Below, one piece after another: positions 10,685 through 22,459 of a DNA stretch of 64,000 nucleotides. The position numbers and the translations under genes were made by a program. Each line of letters opens with the position of its first letter. Positions within the stretch are counted from its first letter, which is position 1. The stretch is from Macquaria australasica (taxonomy: Eukaryota > Chordata > Actinopteri > Centrarchiformes > Percichthyidae): NCBI GenBank assembly GCA_005408345.1, contig SEMN01000079.1, positions 1,178,001 through 1,242,000 on the forward strand, given 5' to 3'. The notes under the pieces were generated by a model. The model was not told where the DNA came from. It worked only from the letters and a program-made list of their open reading frames with translations, and ran no database searches.

Positions 10685-11072
10685 TGTTAAGGGTTGCCAT
10701 CTAGGCAGCAGGGAGAGGACCCAAGTGTAGACAGGCAGGGAGACCGAAGAAGTTCAAAGATTTATTAAATACAAAATAAACTTACAAAAACTCAAGAACC
10801 CACATGCAGGGAAACACGAGATACATGACACGGAGTGAACCAACACAGAACAAGGGGCCGGTATAATTAGGGAACAACTAAACGAGGCAATCAGAGACAG
10901 GTGAGCAAAAGAACACGGGTGTGGGAAATCAGACACGAGGACAGGAACAAGACAGACCAGACAGAAAAGATTTCAAATTAAAACAAGAAATAAACAACAC
11001 GCAAGAGACAAGACCTGGGAATACCAAATAAAACCGGACACAAGACCAAACACACAGTGTGGGGTCATGATA
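10685..11072 (-). repeat. Solo LTR (family X), copy 2
   Basis: This is the reverse-oriented relative of copy 1. The reverse complement ends in a ctgcctagatggcaaccctt-like segment and 'aaca', and contains the same C/T-rich body and poly(A) region. The start is less clear: it reads TATCATGACCCC instead of TGTCATG. The flanks (ATTAG and TATAG) are only loosely alike. The boundary at 11072 is therefore approximate. Confidence 0.75.
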
Positions 11073-11717
11073 TATAGATGAAAACGCATACTATGCTAAG
11101 GTATTACCAAAAAGAATGGTAAGAAAATGTATTTACCAAAAAGAATCACAAATGATGAATTAAATAAATGATCAACCTGTTGATTTGATTGATCATTCAT
11201 ATTAATCATTTAGCCCATCAGTTAAACACTGAGTCCATTACACCTGCAACTTCTCTAATGACATATATACTATTTAATTGTGGCTTTATATTAAAACCAT
11301 TTACTCTCATCTCAGATGTATAGATTCTTGGATTTTTAATTCTGTAGGTTATCCTCTCCATTTCTAATGCTCTGTTATCTGTTAATGCCCATGGTTTTAA
11401 AATGACAACTATCACATATGGGTGTAATGTTTCATCGTCCACATACTTTTGGCCACATAGTATATATAATATGAGCGTATACTGTATAGATACTTGAGTG
11501 TGTGTATCTACTTTTACGTGTTTGTACAGATTAAGTGTGTTTTGTGTTATGTCTGCATATCACTATGGATAAGCCCATACAGTATGTGCATGTTTATGTG
11601 CCTATATTCATTTGCATATATTTATTATATGCATGGGCACTTTCAGGTTTATATGTCCAGTATTTTCATGGTTTTGTATGTTTGCAGATATGTGTGCATT
11701 TTTCATGTTTCAGTCTC

Positions 11718-11721
<4 letters not shown>

Positions 11722-11749
<28 letters not shown>
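11722..11749. repeat. (TG)n microsatellite
   Basis: About 14 TG units. They inflate the cysteine/valine-rich frames nearby. Confidence 0.95.
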
Positions 11750-11759
11750 AGTAAGAGAG

Positions 11760-12560
11760 GGGAGAGCTCAGCCACTTGAGGTCGATTATGATATACATCT
11801 GTGTCCGACCTGGGCTCATAACCCTGTCACTTTAGAACACGACATTATGAATAAACAATCTCATTCCTGAAAAGCCACACTGACTGTGCGGCTGCTGAAG
11901 AATGGCCTCCTTTCAGATTAATGACTGGAATGGTCTAATCAGATGAAAAAAGGGCTGCCTGGGGCAGGGAAATGACTGTCCATTTTCACAGGTAATTTGC
12001 TTAATGCTCCCTTATTAAGATCACCGTTGTGATGCTATGGCGCAGCAGCCGACTGACAGGCACATTGGGTTTACTCATGAAATACAGCTCATTCCTCTTT
12101 ACTCTGGGGCACAATATCTAGTTATTATATTTCACCGCAGATCACTTGTAATTATCACAGATTTAAGTGTTGTCTCCACAATTAGCCTGCCCCTGCATCA
12201 AATAAACCCCACTGGCTCAAACATGTGGAGTAAACATTTCCCTTCAAAAGCGCAGGGGCTTTGTTTGCAAAATTTTATGATCGCTGCTCACTCTTTGCTC
12301 ATCAGAGCCCACGCCAATCAAGCCCAACATCGAGGGGCTGTGATTTAGCAGCTCAACAAGCTGGCAGCGTTGTACCTCCATAGGCACCGGCTGTCGCTCG
12401 ATTGCTGGTGGGAACGTGCGTCCTCAGTGGGGAAATTCTCCTTCCTGCTGTTGAAATGTGACTTGGAGGGACAAGCTGCTAGCCAGGAGCATCTGGGGTA
12501 ACAGTATGCTGCCGGTGCAGAGCGGCAAAGGCCATCAGGCTCCCCACATATTAGCTATTA
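11760..12560. promoter_or_regulatory. Possible conserved non-coding block
   Basis: This block has balanced composition, no similarity to any other part of the window and no element signature. It contains many homeodomain-type ATTA/TAAT cores and TCATTAA-like words, unlike its repeat-filled neighbours. Frames are short and unconvincing. The proposal that it is a conserved regulatory element is inference from composition and single-copy appearance only. Confidence 0.3.
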
Positions 12561-13789
12561 TGAGTCTAGACGGTGGTGACAAATACAAAAGAGAAGAATG
12601 AAGCAATAGAAATATATCAGTGTTTGAGCCAGGATTGTCTGGGAGGGGGTCAAATGGGCTTTTATGACTCCCTGGGTCACTGCTTCACCAAAGCCAGACA
12701 ATAAACAATACTGTACACCTGTTGGGTGTTATAGCACAACTTATATAAGACATGGAACTAATTTTGTTTTGTTTACACTAAAATTAAACAAATAAAATTC
12801 TTCAGGAAATTAAAAAAATCATATGGATCAAAAATAGGGTGATCAAGAAAGTACACTCAAACAGTCCGGCGTGAAACCATGCAGAGGGTGTGTTGTTTAA
12901 GTTACCAGTGAGACAATGAAATGCGATCCAGGAAGTCCAGTTGGAGTAATAGATTATGCCTTTCAAGGAGGATGTAGTGACAAACATTTCATGTTTTCAG
13001 GAGCTCATTGCCACCCTGATATATACATACTGTACATGCTCTGCTCAGTTGCTGCTTCAATCATTAGATAAAGGTGGAATGATACTAAGCCAGAAAACAA
13101 CTGGAAAGCAAAAACAGCACCCTCATGGTTGCTTTTTGACAAAGGAGTAAAGTAGGGTACAAACTGAATGAACCAAAATTCAATACTTATACATAAACCT
13201 AACCATGCTTTGCTCTGTAGAAACAAGCAGTGCAACAATCATTCCTCTTTCTTTGGACTGATCAGATTTACATGGAAAAAGTTTCAGGAGGCCTACTTTT
13301 TCTTGGACTGCCAGATTTTCAGCAGACAGCCGTACGGATTTTGAGGGGAGGTATTTTATTGAATTTACAACTTCAGGCTCCCCAGATTAAGCAGATAGCA
13401 TGGCTTGCAGACAGGCTAAACCAGGATGAAACAGACGAGGTGTAGCGATGTATTTGTATTCACAGGGCCCTGCTCAGGTGTTCAGAGAGCTACAGTAAAG
13501 CCTCTCAGATCAGCTTTGGCACTGGAGAAAGGACAAATGTTTTGTCAGGATATAGAATTCCATTGGACCTTCTTGGGCACAGAAAGCCATTTAAAACCCA
13601 ATTTCAGCGCTTACAAACAAGGGCAGAAGGCATCTGGCACAGTGAATGAGATTTCAACGCAGCAATATTACAATATATAGAATGTCTGCTGCGTTTCTCA
13701 GTCTAAATCTCAGTGTAATGAGATATGAAATCTTATCATCTGCATCTACCGTAAATTTGTGGCCAGCACGAACAAATAAAACTGTTCCC
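12561..13789. other. No recognised feature
   Basis: Apparently single-copy DNA with short frames only and no recognisable domain, element end or RNA gene. Confidence 0.45.
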
Positions 13790-14099
13790 TAACAGAGAAC
13801 TGAGTGGACTTTTCTTAACCTTCCTTTGTCCATAAGGAAGGTTGACCCCATCTGGGTTAAAAAACAAGCCTGCAAGGACTCACAGAGGACAGTAATGGAA
13901 AGTTTGGGAGGAGTAAAGTTTCGCACCATGGACATCAGACACCGCGCCCTCCTTGACAGAAGACTAAAATAAGAAGAAGCCCAAAGATCACCCTTCTTCA
14001 TGTTTGCTCTCTTTTTGCCCTCCTCTTGGTTCCTCTTCCTTTTTGCCTAGAAATCAACTGGAACCCCGAGCCGCACCGAACGTGCTGAAGGCCAGCATT
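13790..14099. other. Unclassified unit, left part, interrupted by a solo LTR
   Basis: This C/T- and G/A-rich block looks unlike its flanks and continues across the LTR insertion at 14100-14445 into 14451-14705. It could be an old element or a processed transcript copy; I cannot identify it. Confidence 0.35.
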
Positions 14100-14445
14100 G
14101 TTACATCCCGTTGGTTTCTGTTCTGTTTCCTGTTTTATTTTGTAAGTCAACTTGTCTTGTCTCTGTAGCTCCTGCCCTCATGTGTCATTGGTTATTCACA
14201 CCTGCACGCACCTGCCCCTGATTCAGTCATCAGCCACTTCTCCATATACCATATACCGGTCCCCTTCCTTTGTTCTCCGTTGGCTCATTCTGGTTACCGG
14301 TAGTACCTGTTGCCTGTCTTCCCGCCTGCCAGTATCAGCTGTAAGTTTATTTTGTTTGTGTTTAATAAATCCTTGGACTGCTCCTGTCTGCCTGCACTGT
14401 CTGCGTTTGGGTCCTTTTTCCTACTGTGCACCATGTACCTTAACA
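14100..14445 (+). repeat. Solo LTR (family X), copy 3
   Basis: It begins TGTTACATCCCG and ends CCTTAACA, with a perfect 5-bp duplication AGCAT at 14095-14099 and 14446-14450. The body matches copies 1 and 4 ('tgtttcctgttttattttg', a TATA-like region at 14246-14262, 'gtttaataaatccttggact'). It is shorter than copy 1 (346 against 415 bp). Confidence 0.85.
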
Positions 14446-14450
14446 AGCAT

Positions 14451-14705
14451 CCAGCCAATGTTGAGAGAAAGCACTTTGAATTCAACTAACTGAACATCGC
14501 AACCGTGTCTCCATCACACCCAGCCATGAACGAAGATGAGAGAGAGAGAGAGAGAGACTGGTCGAGCTGCCACGTGGGATCAAGCACACACAAGAGCTCC
14601 ACGCGAGAATCGTCACTGACCATCTGCTGCACCCTCCCATTCCAGTGCAACTTTTCCCTTGGCCATCTGAACCACCAGGAGAAACGTTACTCTTCCTGCG
14701 ATATT
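14451..14705. other. Unclassified unit, right part
   Basis: This continues the block broken by LTR copy 3 and includes a (GA)n run at about 14538-14557. A 68-codon plus frame at 14505-14711 has no recognisable domain. Confidence 0.35.
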
Positions 14706-15315
14706 TTTTAGATTAGATTAGATTCAACTTTATTGTCATTGTGCAGAGTACAAGTACAGAGCCAATGAAATGCAGTTAGCATCCAACCAGAAGTGCATGA
14801 ATATAGTAGTATTTACAGAAAGTGCAGGTATAAATATATGTACAGTGATATACATACATGTACAAAGATACACAATATGTACAGGAAAATAAATAAATAT
14901 ATATGGAGGAAGTGGCTAGTGTGTGGAAAATAAAACAAATATAAATACATTCTGAATCATATATATATGTACAGTAATATATTATGAACAGTATGTATAT
15001 ATATATATATATATATACAGTTTATGGTCAGTGAAGTAGTAAGCAATAGATGTGTAAACAGGTTAGTGCGAGCAGAGTACTGACTAGTGCAAATGGAAAA
15101 ATGAAAGTTCAATACAGTGCAATATACAGTAATTATACAGTGCAGTAAAGAGCAGTGATGCTCAAAGTGGGGGGGAAGTGTTCAGCAGAGACAGCTCTTC
15201 TTGTGCCTGCTGGTATGGGAGCTGAGGTTCCTGTAACGTCTGCCGGACGGGAGGAAGGTGAAAAGTCTATGGTTCGGGTGGGAGGCATCCTTGACGATAT
15301 TCCTATTGGGGTTGA
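14706..15315 (-). pseudogene. Rex1-like LINE 3' end with C-terminal coding remnant
   Basis: Read on the minus strand, 15160-15315 encodes a C-terminal segment with SHPNHRLFTFLPSGRRYR followed by SSHTSRHKKS and then a stop. This segment type closes fish Rex1-type LINE proteins. An AT-rich 3'UTR follows (14730-15160), ending in the tail 'gacaataaagttgaatctaa' with (tctaa) repeats at 14706-14725. The assignment to Rex1/Babar is from recognition of the motif and tail, not from alignment. Confidence 0.65.
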
Positions 15316-15984
15316 AGCTGTAGCATAAGAGTAATTAAGAATATTGAAAGGCTTCAGGTATTTTCCCTTGTGCCTCCTAACAAGCTCTCAGCTGCTGAAC
15401 GGTGCATTAAAGTGATCTGACTGGTTAATGTTAAAGTTTTCGTCTACTTAGTGGTCTCCTGTGTTTCCACAAATTAATACATCTTGCCAAGATATTCAGT
15501 GCTTTATCGGGTAAACGGTCCTCTTTCATTCATTTCATTGTTCATCACTGTGTACATTGCATTTATTCATGGCTGCATTTATTCATTTATTTGTATGTTT
15601 AGTAGTTATTAGCTGTGTGTGTGAAGTTCAATTAACCTTTTCTTTATAAATAAGTTGGTTACGCAATTCCTGCATATGAAGTATTGCGGTCACTGTTTAT
15701 GAGTCAATAACTTAGTAGCAACCTCCAGAATTGAGACTGAATTAATTGATCGTTTTCCTCAGGTTGGTCCCCAAAGGTGAATTTAATGCAAGTTAAATTC
15801 TGTTACTGACTATAAATACTGATCAATTTTGATAGCCGAAGTTGAGTGCATTCACTCTAGTTCATCTTTTGTACCGATTAATGTTTTTATGATGCATATT
15901 TTGGTACCCATTAAGGTATTCATGCTACATAATTTTTTTTAGAGGACAATCACTCTACTTCAAATTTTGTATCAATGAATGTGT
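15316..15984. other. No recognised feature
   Basis: AT-rich. Two related patches ('ttatgatgcatattttggtaccc' type, near 15887 and 15988) form an imperfect direct repeat about 100 bp apart. No coding signal is visible. Confidence 0.4.
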
Positions 15985-16480
15985 TTATGATGCATATTTT
16001 GGTACCCTTTTAAACTTTAAAGGGTGTTTAGTCGGCCTTCCATTAGAAATTATAAATGATTGGCGAAATGTAAAATCATCTCTGTATATATTTATCTGAT
16101 ATGTATGTATTTCTTTATGTTCTTTGAGAATACAACCTCTCAACCATATCATTTTCAAACATATTGGAAAAATGTGTTTGATACTACTGACAAGGAAAAT
16201 GCTTAAGTTACGAAGAATAACTGAGGACAATATCTTTAGATTCTGTGCCGATGAGGAGGACATCATGCATTTATTTTGGTATTGTCCAGTTGTCCTTTTG
16301 GCAGAAGGTGGCAGACTAGTTATTTGAAATAAGCAATCATTTCACCTTTATCCCCTCTCAATATTATTTGGGGTTTTCAAGATGATCAAAATATGTTATT
16401 GAACATTATTGTGTTGCTTGGCAAAGTCATTTCTCAAACATTAATGCAGGAAAAGATAACTATGAAAGGTAGAGCTAAAC
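15985..16480 (+). pseudogene. L1-like LINE ORF2 C-terminal remnant
   Basis: A plus-strand frame (16124-16327) ends with RITEDNIFRFCADEEDIMHLF followed by WYCPVV. This resembles the Cys/His-containing C-terminal segment of vertebrate L1 ORF2, where an acidic EEEDI/TIEHLFW stretch precedes the end. The first cysteine of the motif is not in its usual place and the frame stops early. Following sequence continues the similarity weakly. It is too short and decayed to assign a subfamily. Confidence 0.55.
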
Positions 16481-16529
16481 CTACTGTATATTACCTGCCT
16501 GTATACAGTGAGTCAGAAGCCACATTTTA

Positions 16530-16790
16530 TTCTCAGGAGTTGGTGGAGACCAAAACAAAGCTAGAAGCAGAGTGAATATTGGACTTACATCAGCAGAAAA
16601 ATGACTCCAAATGAAGGCTAATGTTGCTCCGTATCTGCTGAATGTGTACATAGGCACACTGGTCATATCAACATTACAAAGCCATAATATGTCAACTGGG
16701 AGTGATTGTTTTTTTGTTTTTGTTTTTTATTGTGTAGATCTACCCCAAGTGGTCAAAATATAAAAAGAAAAACTGTATGCAGCTTGCAAC
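16530..16790 (+). repeat. Dispersed DNA-element family A/B, part A, second copy
   Basis: It shares 'aggagttggtgga', 'gaatattggacttacat' and 'ggctaatgttgctcc' with 310-545. A T-rich patch at about 16705-16730 interrupts the similarity before 'ccccaagtggtca'. Confidence 0.65.
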
Positions 16791-19243
16791 ACAAATGGGT
16801 ACTGGGAAAAGGGGACAAGTATGCCCTATGAACTGCTGAAAAGCTTTTACTTTGCTGCACAGTAAGTGTTGACTGAAAGTAGGACATACCAGAATTTATA
16901 AGTGAATGAGAACAATATTTCTGTTAAAATGAGAAACTAAGAGCAGCACAGTGATGAGTATAACTCTGTTGTACTGATGGAATTAGTCCTGCGAATTTAT
17001 CAAGACATAAGGCAAACACAGGAATTATTACCAGCAAACTAGTCTAGTCTAGTTTCAGACCTCTGAATTGGCACCCAAATCTCAGCTTTGTTTAGCCATT
17101 GGTGTGTGTTGTGCTCACTGATGGCTGTTTCCCCCAACTGGGAAAAAAATCAACCAATCCGAGCTTTGTTGGTGGGATTAAGAATGGACAAGTGTGGATG
17201 AGATTGCCAAAGCAGCACAGGTTGTTATGAATCTACTTAAACTGGAATTATGTTTTGATACACACAAACGTCTCTGTGATCCTATGCACGGAAGGATGTT
17301 ATGGGTTGCAGAAGCTCGCAGAGAAGCCGACACACACACCTTCCAAATCTCAACTAAGTGCTGCCGGACCTGCGCCTCAAAGAGGCTGATTGGTTGATCC
17401 AACTCCTGTTGGGAGGTGGGTTTTAAACTGAGAAAAAAACATGAAGGTTGTAAAAAGTTGTAGTAGTATAGTTTTGTATAGCAGTATAGCAAAAACAACC
17501 ACGCAAACATCTCTAAACATCCCCATGCACACTGGCTTACGTGCAGCCTAAAGAAGCATGTCTCAGCCTTTACAGAAATAACATCTAAGTTTTAGTAGAC
17601 CAATATATTAACTTAACTGACTTAACTCTGTACATGGATATTGTGAAAGTGCATCCATAAATTAGTAGTATTCATGTAATTTATAATGGGAAATATCCAA
17701 TTATGCTAAACTGACCTACATCATTTGGTCATTTAGTCAAATGCTATACCGTACTTTAAAATCTTCCTAGTTTAAATCATTGTTAAACAGCATTTTGATT
17801 AAGTATCAGGTCAGATATGTCAACCATATCCCATCCCCTCTTTTACTCTTCAATCTAAATGGATTATATATTAGCAAGCTAACGTTAGCTTTGTCAGTTA
17901 ATTTAGTCAGCTATGTAACAGTTCCACCTGGCAGTTACTGGGTTTTAAGATTTAGTAACAACTCTATGTAACATAGCTTGTGTAGTGCAACCCCTTTTAA
18001 TTTAATGATGCAAAATCTCCACTTAGCAAACACTTATATATAACCAGGCTAAGTTTAAATGTGCAAACAGCTGGTGCAGCAGACTTCTGCTTCTCTCTGC
18101 AGTTCAGATAAATAAAGGCCAATATTTACTTATTTTACAGTGATTCTCAAAAGAGAACAAATTCACACCAACACCCCGAGCTCAGTTAAAGAAACAGACA
18201 TGTCTCACCATACATTTTCAACAGTGCTGTGCACCCTACTGTAGTGGGCTGTCACAATCCCAACCCTGTCTCGTTTTTTGAAGATATCCTGAGAGGCTGG
18301 CCTCATTTCACTTTGATAGAAATTAAGTTGGGTAGCAGAGCCGTTCAATTACGCAGCTCAAGCCCACCAGGAGAGAAGTGACACCACATCCGACACTCGC
18401 ACAAGCCTGAAGAGACGGGGAGACAGGGAGGAAGAGGGGGAGGAGGAGTGAAAGAGGAGACAGGAACAGAGAGCAGGAAGAGGTGAGAGGGAAAGCGACA
18501 GAGACAAAGAGCATCCACAATATACACTGTATAATGAGTGCTTTGCAGAATGGTTGGCCGACAAGCCCCAGAGTGGAGATAATTATGGCATGGCAGTAGC
18601 AATGAATCTCTGCAGAATGAACAGATCTACTATTCCCCTCTCTATTTGTCTTTGGCCCTGTGAAGCCCTCCGGTCTGTAGCCTGACCTAAAGATTACCTC
18701 TCAACGCTTGCCTGAGCTATGATGCAGCAGTTTCCCTGAAAAGGGCTGTTTTTTAAAGCTTTACAATACACATCTTTACCTTTTGAACTTATCGATTCAA
18801 TAAAAGCAAGTTGAAAAGGCAAGGATTTCTAGCAACAATGGGGTTTTTTGGATGTGTCTTTGTCTGGGGTTTCCTGGGAGGATGGGTAAGGCTCAGACAG
18901 CCACAAAGTACTGTATGCACATCCCAGTATTATATCAGGAGCATAAGCAAAAAGAGAAGAAATAATATTGATTCAGGGGCAGGCTAATTGATAATACGCG
19001 TCTCTTACACAATAAGACCACAACATAATCATAATAAAACACATTAGATCACATTGAGACTGAATAAATCAGTAAAGTCAAATAAAACCAGTCAATCCAA
19101 ATCAGATAAATCAAATTTGATATAAAAGTGCAAGTGAGCAGCTAAGAGACCTGTTGATTAAACCTGCATATGTTATACAGGCTAAGGAATAAAACAGTTC
19201 TTGTACCTATTTGTTTTGAGTTTTTTTGGTAGAAGTCACTTTT
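16791..19243. other. No recognised gene
   Basis: Mostly AT-rich DNA without recognisable elements. Overlapping frames near 17180-17510 and 18320-18600 (Leu/Ser/Pro-rich, on C/T-rich DNA) carry no domain and are probably chance. Confidence 0.45.
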
Positions 19244-19769
19244 CAATTCAATTCAGTTTTATTTATATAGCGCCATATCATAACAAAGTTATCTCAGGGC
19301 ACTTTTTCGAATAGAGCAAGTCTAGACCGACTCTTTATATTTACAGAGACCCAACAGTTCCCACCATGAGCAAGCACTATGCGACAGTGGCAAGGAAAAA
19401 CTCCTTTTTAACAGGTAGAAACCTCGAGCAGAACCAGGCTCAAGGTGGGCGGTCATCTGCCTCGACCGGTTGGGTTGAAGGGGGAGGGGGGGAGCGGGAG
19501 AGGGAGAGCAGGAGGAAAGAGAACATACAGCAGCACAATACAGTTCCACATAGGGATATAAGGCAATAGCTATGGTAATGGCATTGATGTTAACACCAAC
19601 AGAAACAACACTAAGAGCAACATTATAATAGCAATACTAATAACAAGAGCAGCAACAGCAACAGCAGCAGCGGGTGCAGAGCAGGAGCACGGGGGCAGCA
19701 GGCGGCAGCAACCACAGACCCAGACTCTACAGCTCCGGAGGCAGAAATACCTGCAGAAAGCAACAGAAG

Positions 19770-19815
<46 letters not shown>

Positions 19816-19846
19816 AGCACACAACTACGGGAAGAAGTTGAATTTT
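19244..19846 (-). repeat. L2-clade LINE 3'UTR and tail
   Basis: A 600-bp minus-strand copy of the 3'UTR of the L2 element at 58140-58740, truncated at the same side as all the others. The plus-strand left edge 'ttcaattcaattcagtttta' is the inverted tail. A (GA)n run at 19769-19809 is expanded relative to the other copies. Leu/Ser-rich frames across it are UTR shadows. Confidence 0.88.
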
Positions 19847-20319
19847 CCGGGTCAGGTTGCTGCTGCAACTGAGTCTGGAGTGAAGGGGATGGGTACTATC
19901 CTGTAAACTGAGTTTTTGGACGATGAGTTTGATGTACAGGCTGGTGGCTGCTTCTTGGCCAATGCTATGATTTTTCCCACTGTCCTGATTTGTCATTGTA
20001 GCCTGGCTTGGTCCTGTTTGCGCATAGTACCAAGCACACAGATAAGACCAAACGACAGAACACTCTGAAGTACCAATGTGTAAAACATTCGTAAAATCCA
20101 ACAGTTTGCATTAAAATGGTTGAATAAAAAGTACATTCTCTGCTGCAATGTCCTGATTGGAAGAAGTGGCACAGTCCCTGAAGTAAAGTTTATTGTCTTT
20201 GTGTTTCCATTTTCACAGTTTCACTGTTGATTTTTGTAGCAGGCAGTGCTTCTAAAATCAATTTCCATCTTTTATTTGGAAACTGTCCACGCACTACTGT
20301 GCAAGAGCTGTTTTCACTT
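19847..20319. other. Possibly LINE 3' region of the adjacent fragment
   Basis: It lies downstream (minus strand) of the Rex1-like coding piece at 20320-21030 and could be its C-terminal or 3'UTR part, but no motif confirms this. Confidence 0.35.
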
Positions 20320-21030
20320 CCTCAAAAGCACCAAGAGAATCCTGATTGTGCAGGAAACCCACTATTGCTTGCATAAATGTGTGCAATGGGTTCAGGGCTC
20401 AGGGGGGGTTGGTGTACAATGTGTAGAGGATTGGTGAAATTACACAGCCTTGCGAAATGTCTGTGCTCACTGTTCTGTGTGTGGATATGGCAGAACTGAA
20501 CCTCACTGCGGTTCACAAGAAAGCTGTTAATCCACTTGATCAGCAGAGAGTTGACCCACAGATTTGCCAGCTTCTCCACCATGAGGTGAGGTTGTATGGT
20601 GTTAAACACACTACTGAAGTCATTAAACACATTTTCACAAGACTGTTTGCTTGTTTGTTCTAAGTGTTCGTAGATGTTATTTAACATGACCAGTAGTGCG
20701 TCCTCTACCCCTCAATATGCAAATTGGTATGGGTCTAACAGGGTTGAGACATCAGAGAGGAGGTTTTTTGCAATGATTTTCTCCAAGCATTTCATAGGGA
20801 CTGACGTAAGGGCTACGGGCGGAGGTTGTTCTTTTTTTTTGGCCTGTTGTTGTTGGGTATCGGGATAACCAGTGACCTCTTCCATAAATTTGGCAGCTGG
20901 AACAGTTGCTGGAATGGTGATGCGAGCTGTTCGGCGCAAACCCTTGCATGACTTGCTACTGACACCATCTGGTCTGCTTGCTTTCCTCGAGTTGACACGT
21001 TTGACGTGTTGTTTGTCGGCTTCCAAGGTC
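20320..21030 (-). pseudogene. Rex1-like LINE reverse transcriptase fragment
   Basis: The minus-strand reading begins near 21026 with the VNSRKASRPDGVSSK block and continues through PVALTSVPMKCLEKIIAKN and LLDPYQFAY. In the next frame (20322-20687) it follows with MLNNIYEHLEQ, DFSSVFNTI and LLIKWINSFLVNR. These are RT fingers to palm of a Rex1-type LINE. A frameshift lies near 20690. The YxDD catalytic motif is not recognised because the copy decays after the NRSEVQ region. Confidence 0.78.
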
Positions 21031-21357
21031 GTCAGCTGGTGTACTGTCTATACTCTACTTCTACTGTGATGAAAAAATCGCAATGTGTCAAACCAACAAT
21101 AGAAAGTATTTAAATCATTGTCAAAAATTTCTCAAAAAATTGAGGTGAAGCAGTGAAATGGTGTCATTAGGGAAGATTTCCCACTTGTATGTTCCTGTTG
21201 AACTACAAAAACACAGAGTCCACCTGCGATATAAGAGTGATGTCACGGAGTGATGTTTCAATCAGTGGCTGAGTACAGACATTGGCTTGCAGAGAGCATT
21301 TTAAACAGACATCTGCCAAAAGTTTTATTTTGGCCATTTTGCAGGTAGTTTATGCCA

Positions 21358-22096
21358 TTAAAGCTGGAGTGTGGAACTTTTGTCTCCTCCTTCTTGCAGT
21401 GACAGTAATTACACAAACACTGTTGATGGGTGCTCATGATGTATGCCTACAGGGAGCTTGCTCAAATTTCCACAGTTCGAAGACAATAATCCATTATTTA
21501 GGTAGAGTAAATGTAATAGCTACATAACCTACTCCAAATATTTTACAAAGACCAACCTGTCTAAGAGCAGTAACGTGACATCCTGTCTGCCCTCAGTCCC
21601 TGCTCTTCTTTTAGCCTCTCCAACGAGGAAAAGCTACACCAATGGTTATCTGCGTTTGTCTTCGCTGTCGATCGACTGTAATCCTATCTGGAGCATCAGA
21701 AACTTTTCTGAGATGCTTTTAAGGGTTTTCCGCCATACTGCTGCTGTAGCTACTCCATTGCTACGGTTGCTGCTCTCAGCTCTGGCAAACCAGAGCCATG
21801 TAGAAAAAACTATCTGAAGTCTACGTGAATCATGTGAGAATCAAGCATTTTCAACTTCTTTTGACACGATTCGCTCTGTGGCAAACCAATAATTGCTGGG
21901 TGACATAAAACGCATTACTACCCTGGTGCGCCAGTGCGGGAATGTCACCACAGTTTAAAAACTCCAGTTTACTGTGAAATACAGAGAGATTTACCTGGTG
22001 GTAATAGGCTTAATCATCATTGTGTGAACTCACCTGGTAATGGCTTGAATGTAACAGACAATCTATATATGTAAATGTCCTGCACTCAAGCTTTAA
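21358..22096. mobile_element. TTAA-flanked non-autonomous element, 731 bp
   Basis: TTAA at 21358-21361 and 22093-22096 flanks a segment with inverted ends. The left begins AGCTGGAGTGTGGAACTTTT and the right, reverse-complemented, begins AGCTTGAGTGCAGGACATTT, about 14 of 22 matching. TTAA duplication is typical of piggyBac, so this may be a piggyBac-type MITE. The interior carries no transposase. The ends are imperfect, so the call is moderate. Confidence 0.5.
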
Positions 22097-22419
22097 AGTT
22101 AATTTTTGTTAGTGATATAATTTGCTGACAGAAAAGTTTGCCATTTAAACCAGTGAAAGAAATGATTTGTAGTATGCTTGCCTTAGATTGATTCAAAGTA
22201 TATCCAATGTGCAGCAAATGCATTGAATTGATTTGCTGCACACTTTTATATAACATCATTTTTAAGATTGGGCTTGGAGGCTGTCAAGTCATTCTAAGTC
22301 AAAAGTCTAAAGTTGTAACTATTCAGTGTTCAGATGCTTTTTTTTCTTGATATTGTTAAGGATTACACACATGCAGAAATATCCAAATCCAAATGCAAAA
22401 ATAGACAAAATACACATGC

Positions 22420-22423
<4 letters not shown>

Positions 22424-22455
<32 letters not shown>
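22424..22455. repeat. (AC)n microsatellite
   Basis: Sixteen AC units. They create the His/Thr-rich frames at 22326-22613. Confidence 0.95.

Positions 22456-22456
<1 letters not shown>

Positions 22457-22459
<3 letters not shown>

Larger units (their letters stand above)
9896..11461 (+). mobile_element. Tc1/mariner-like element, decayed and interrupted
   Basis: The left end (CACTATAAGGCCAAAGG from 9896) and the right end (reverse complement TACTATGTGGCCAAAAG, ending at 11461) form inverted repeats matching over roughly 21 of 26 bases; TA lies next to both ends. Between 10025 and 10115 the translation resembles the C-terminal Tc1 transposase block (PTSVANLTNSLV in one frame, QIHAARFQN in another). 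The segment 11385-11461 ('tgcccatggttttaaaatga', 'cacatatgggtgtaatg') is a typical 3' end of this fish family. Most of the transposase is gone and two solo LTRs sit inside. Confidence 0.72.

Noticed and set aside
17178..17510. Overlapping sense and antisense frames
   Set aside because: Both strands are open by chance and neither shows a motif.
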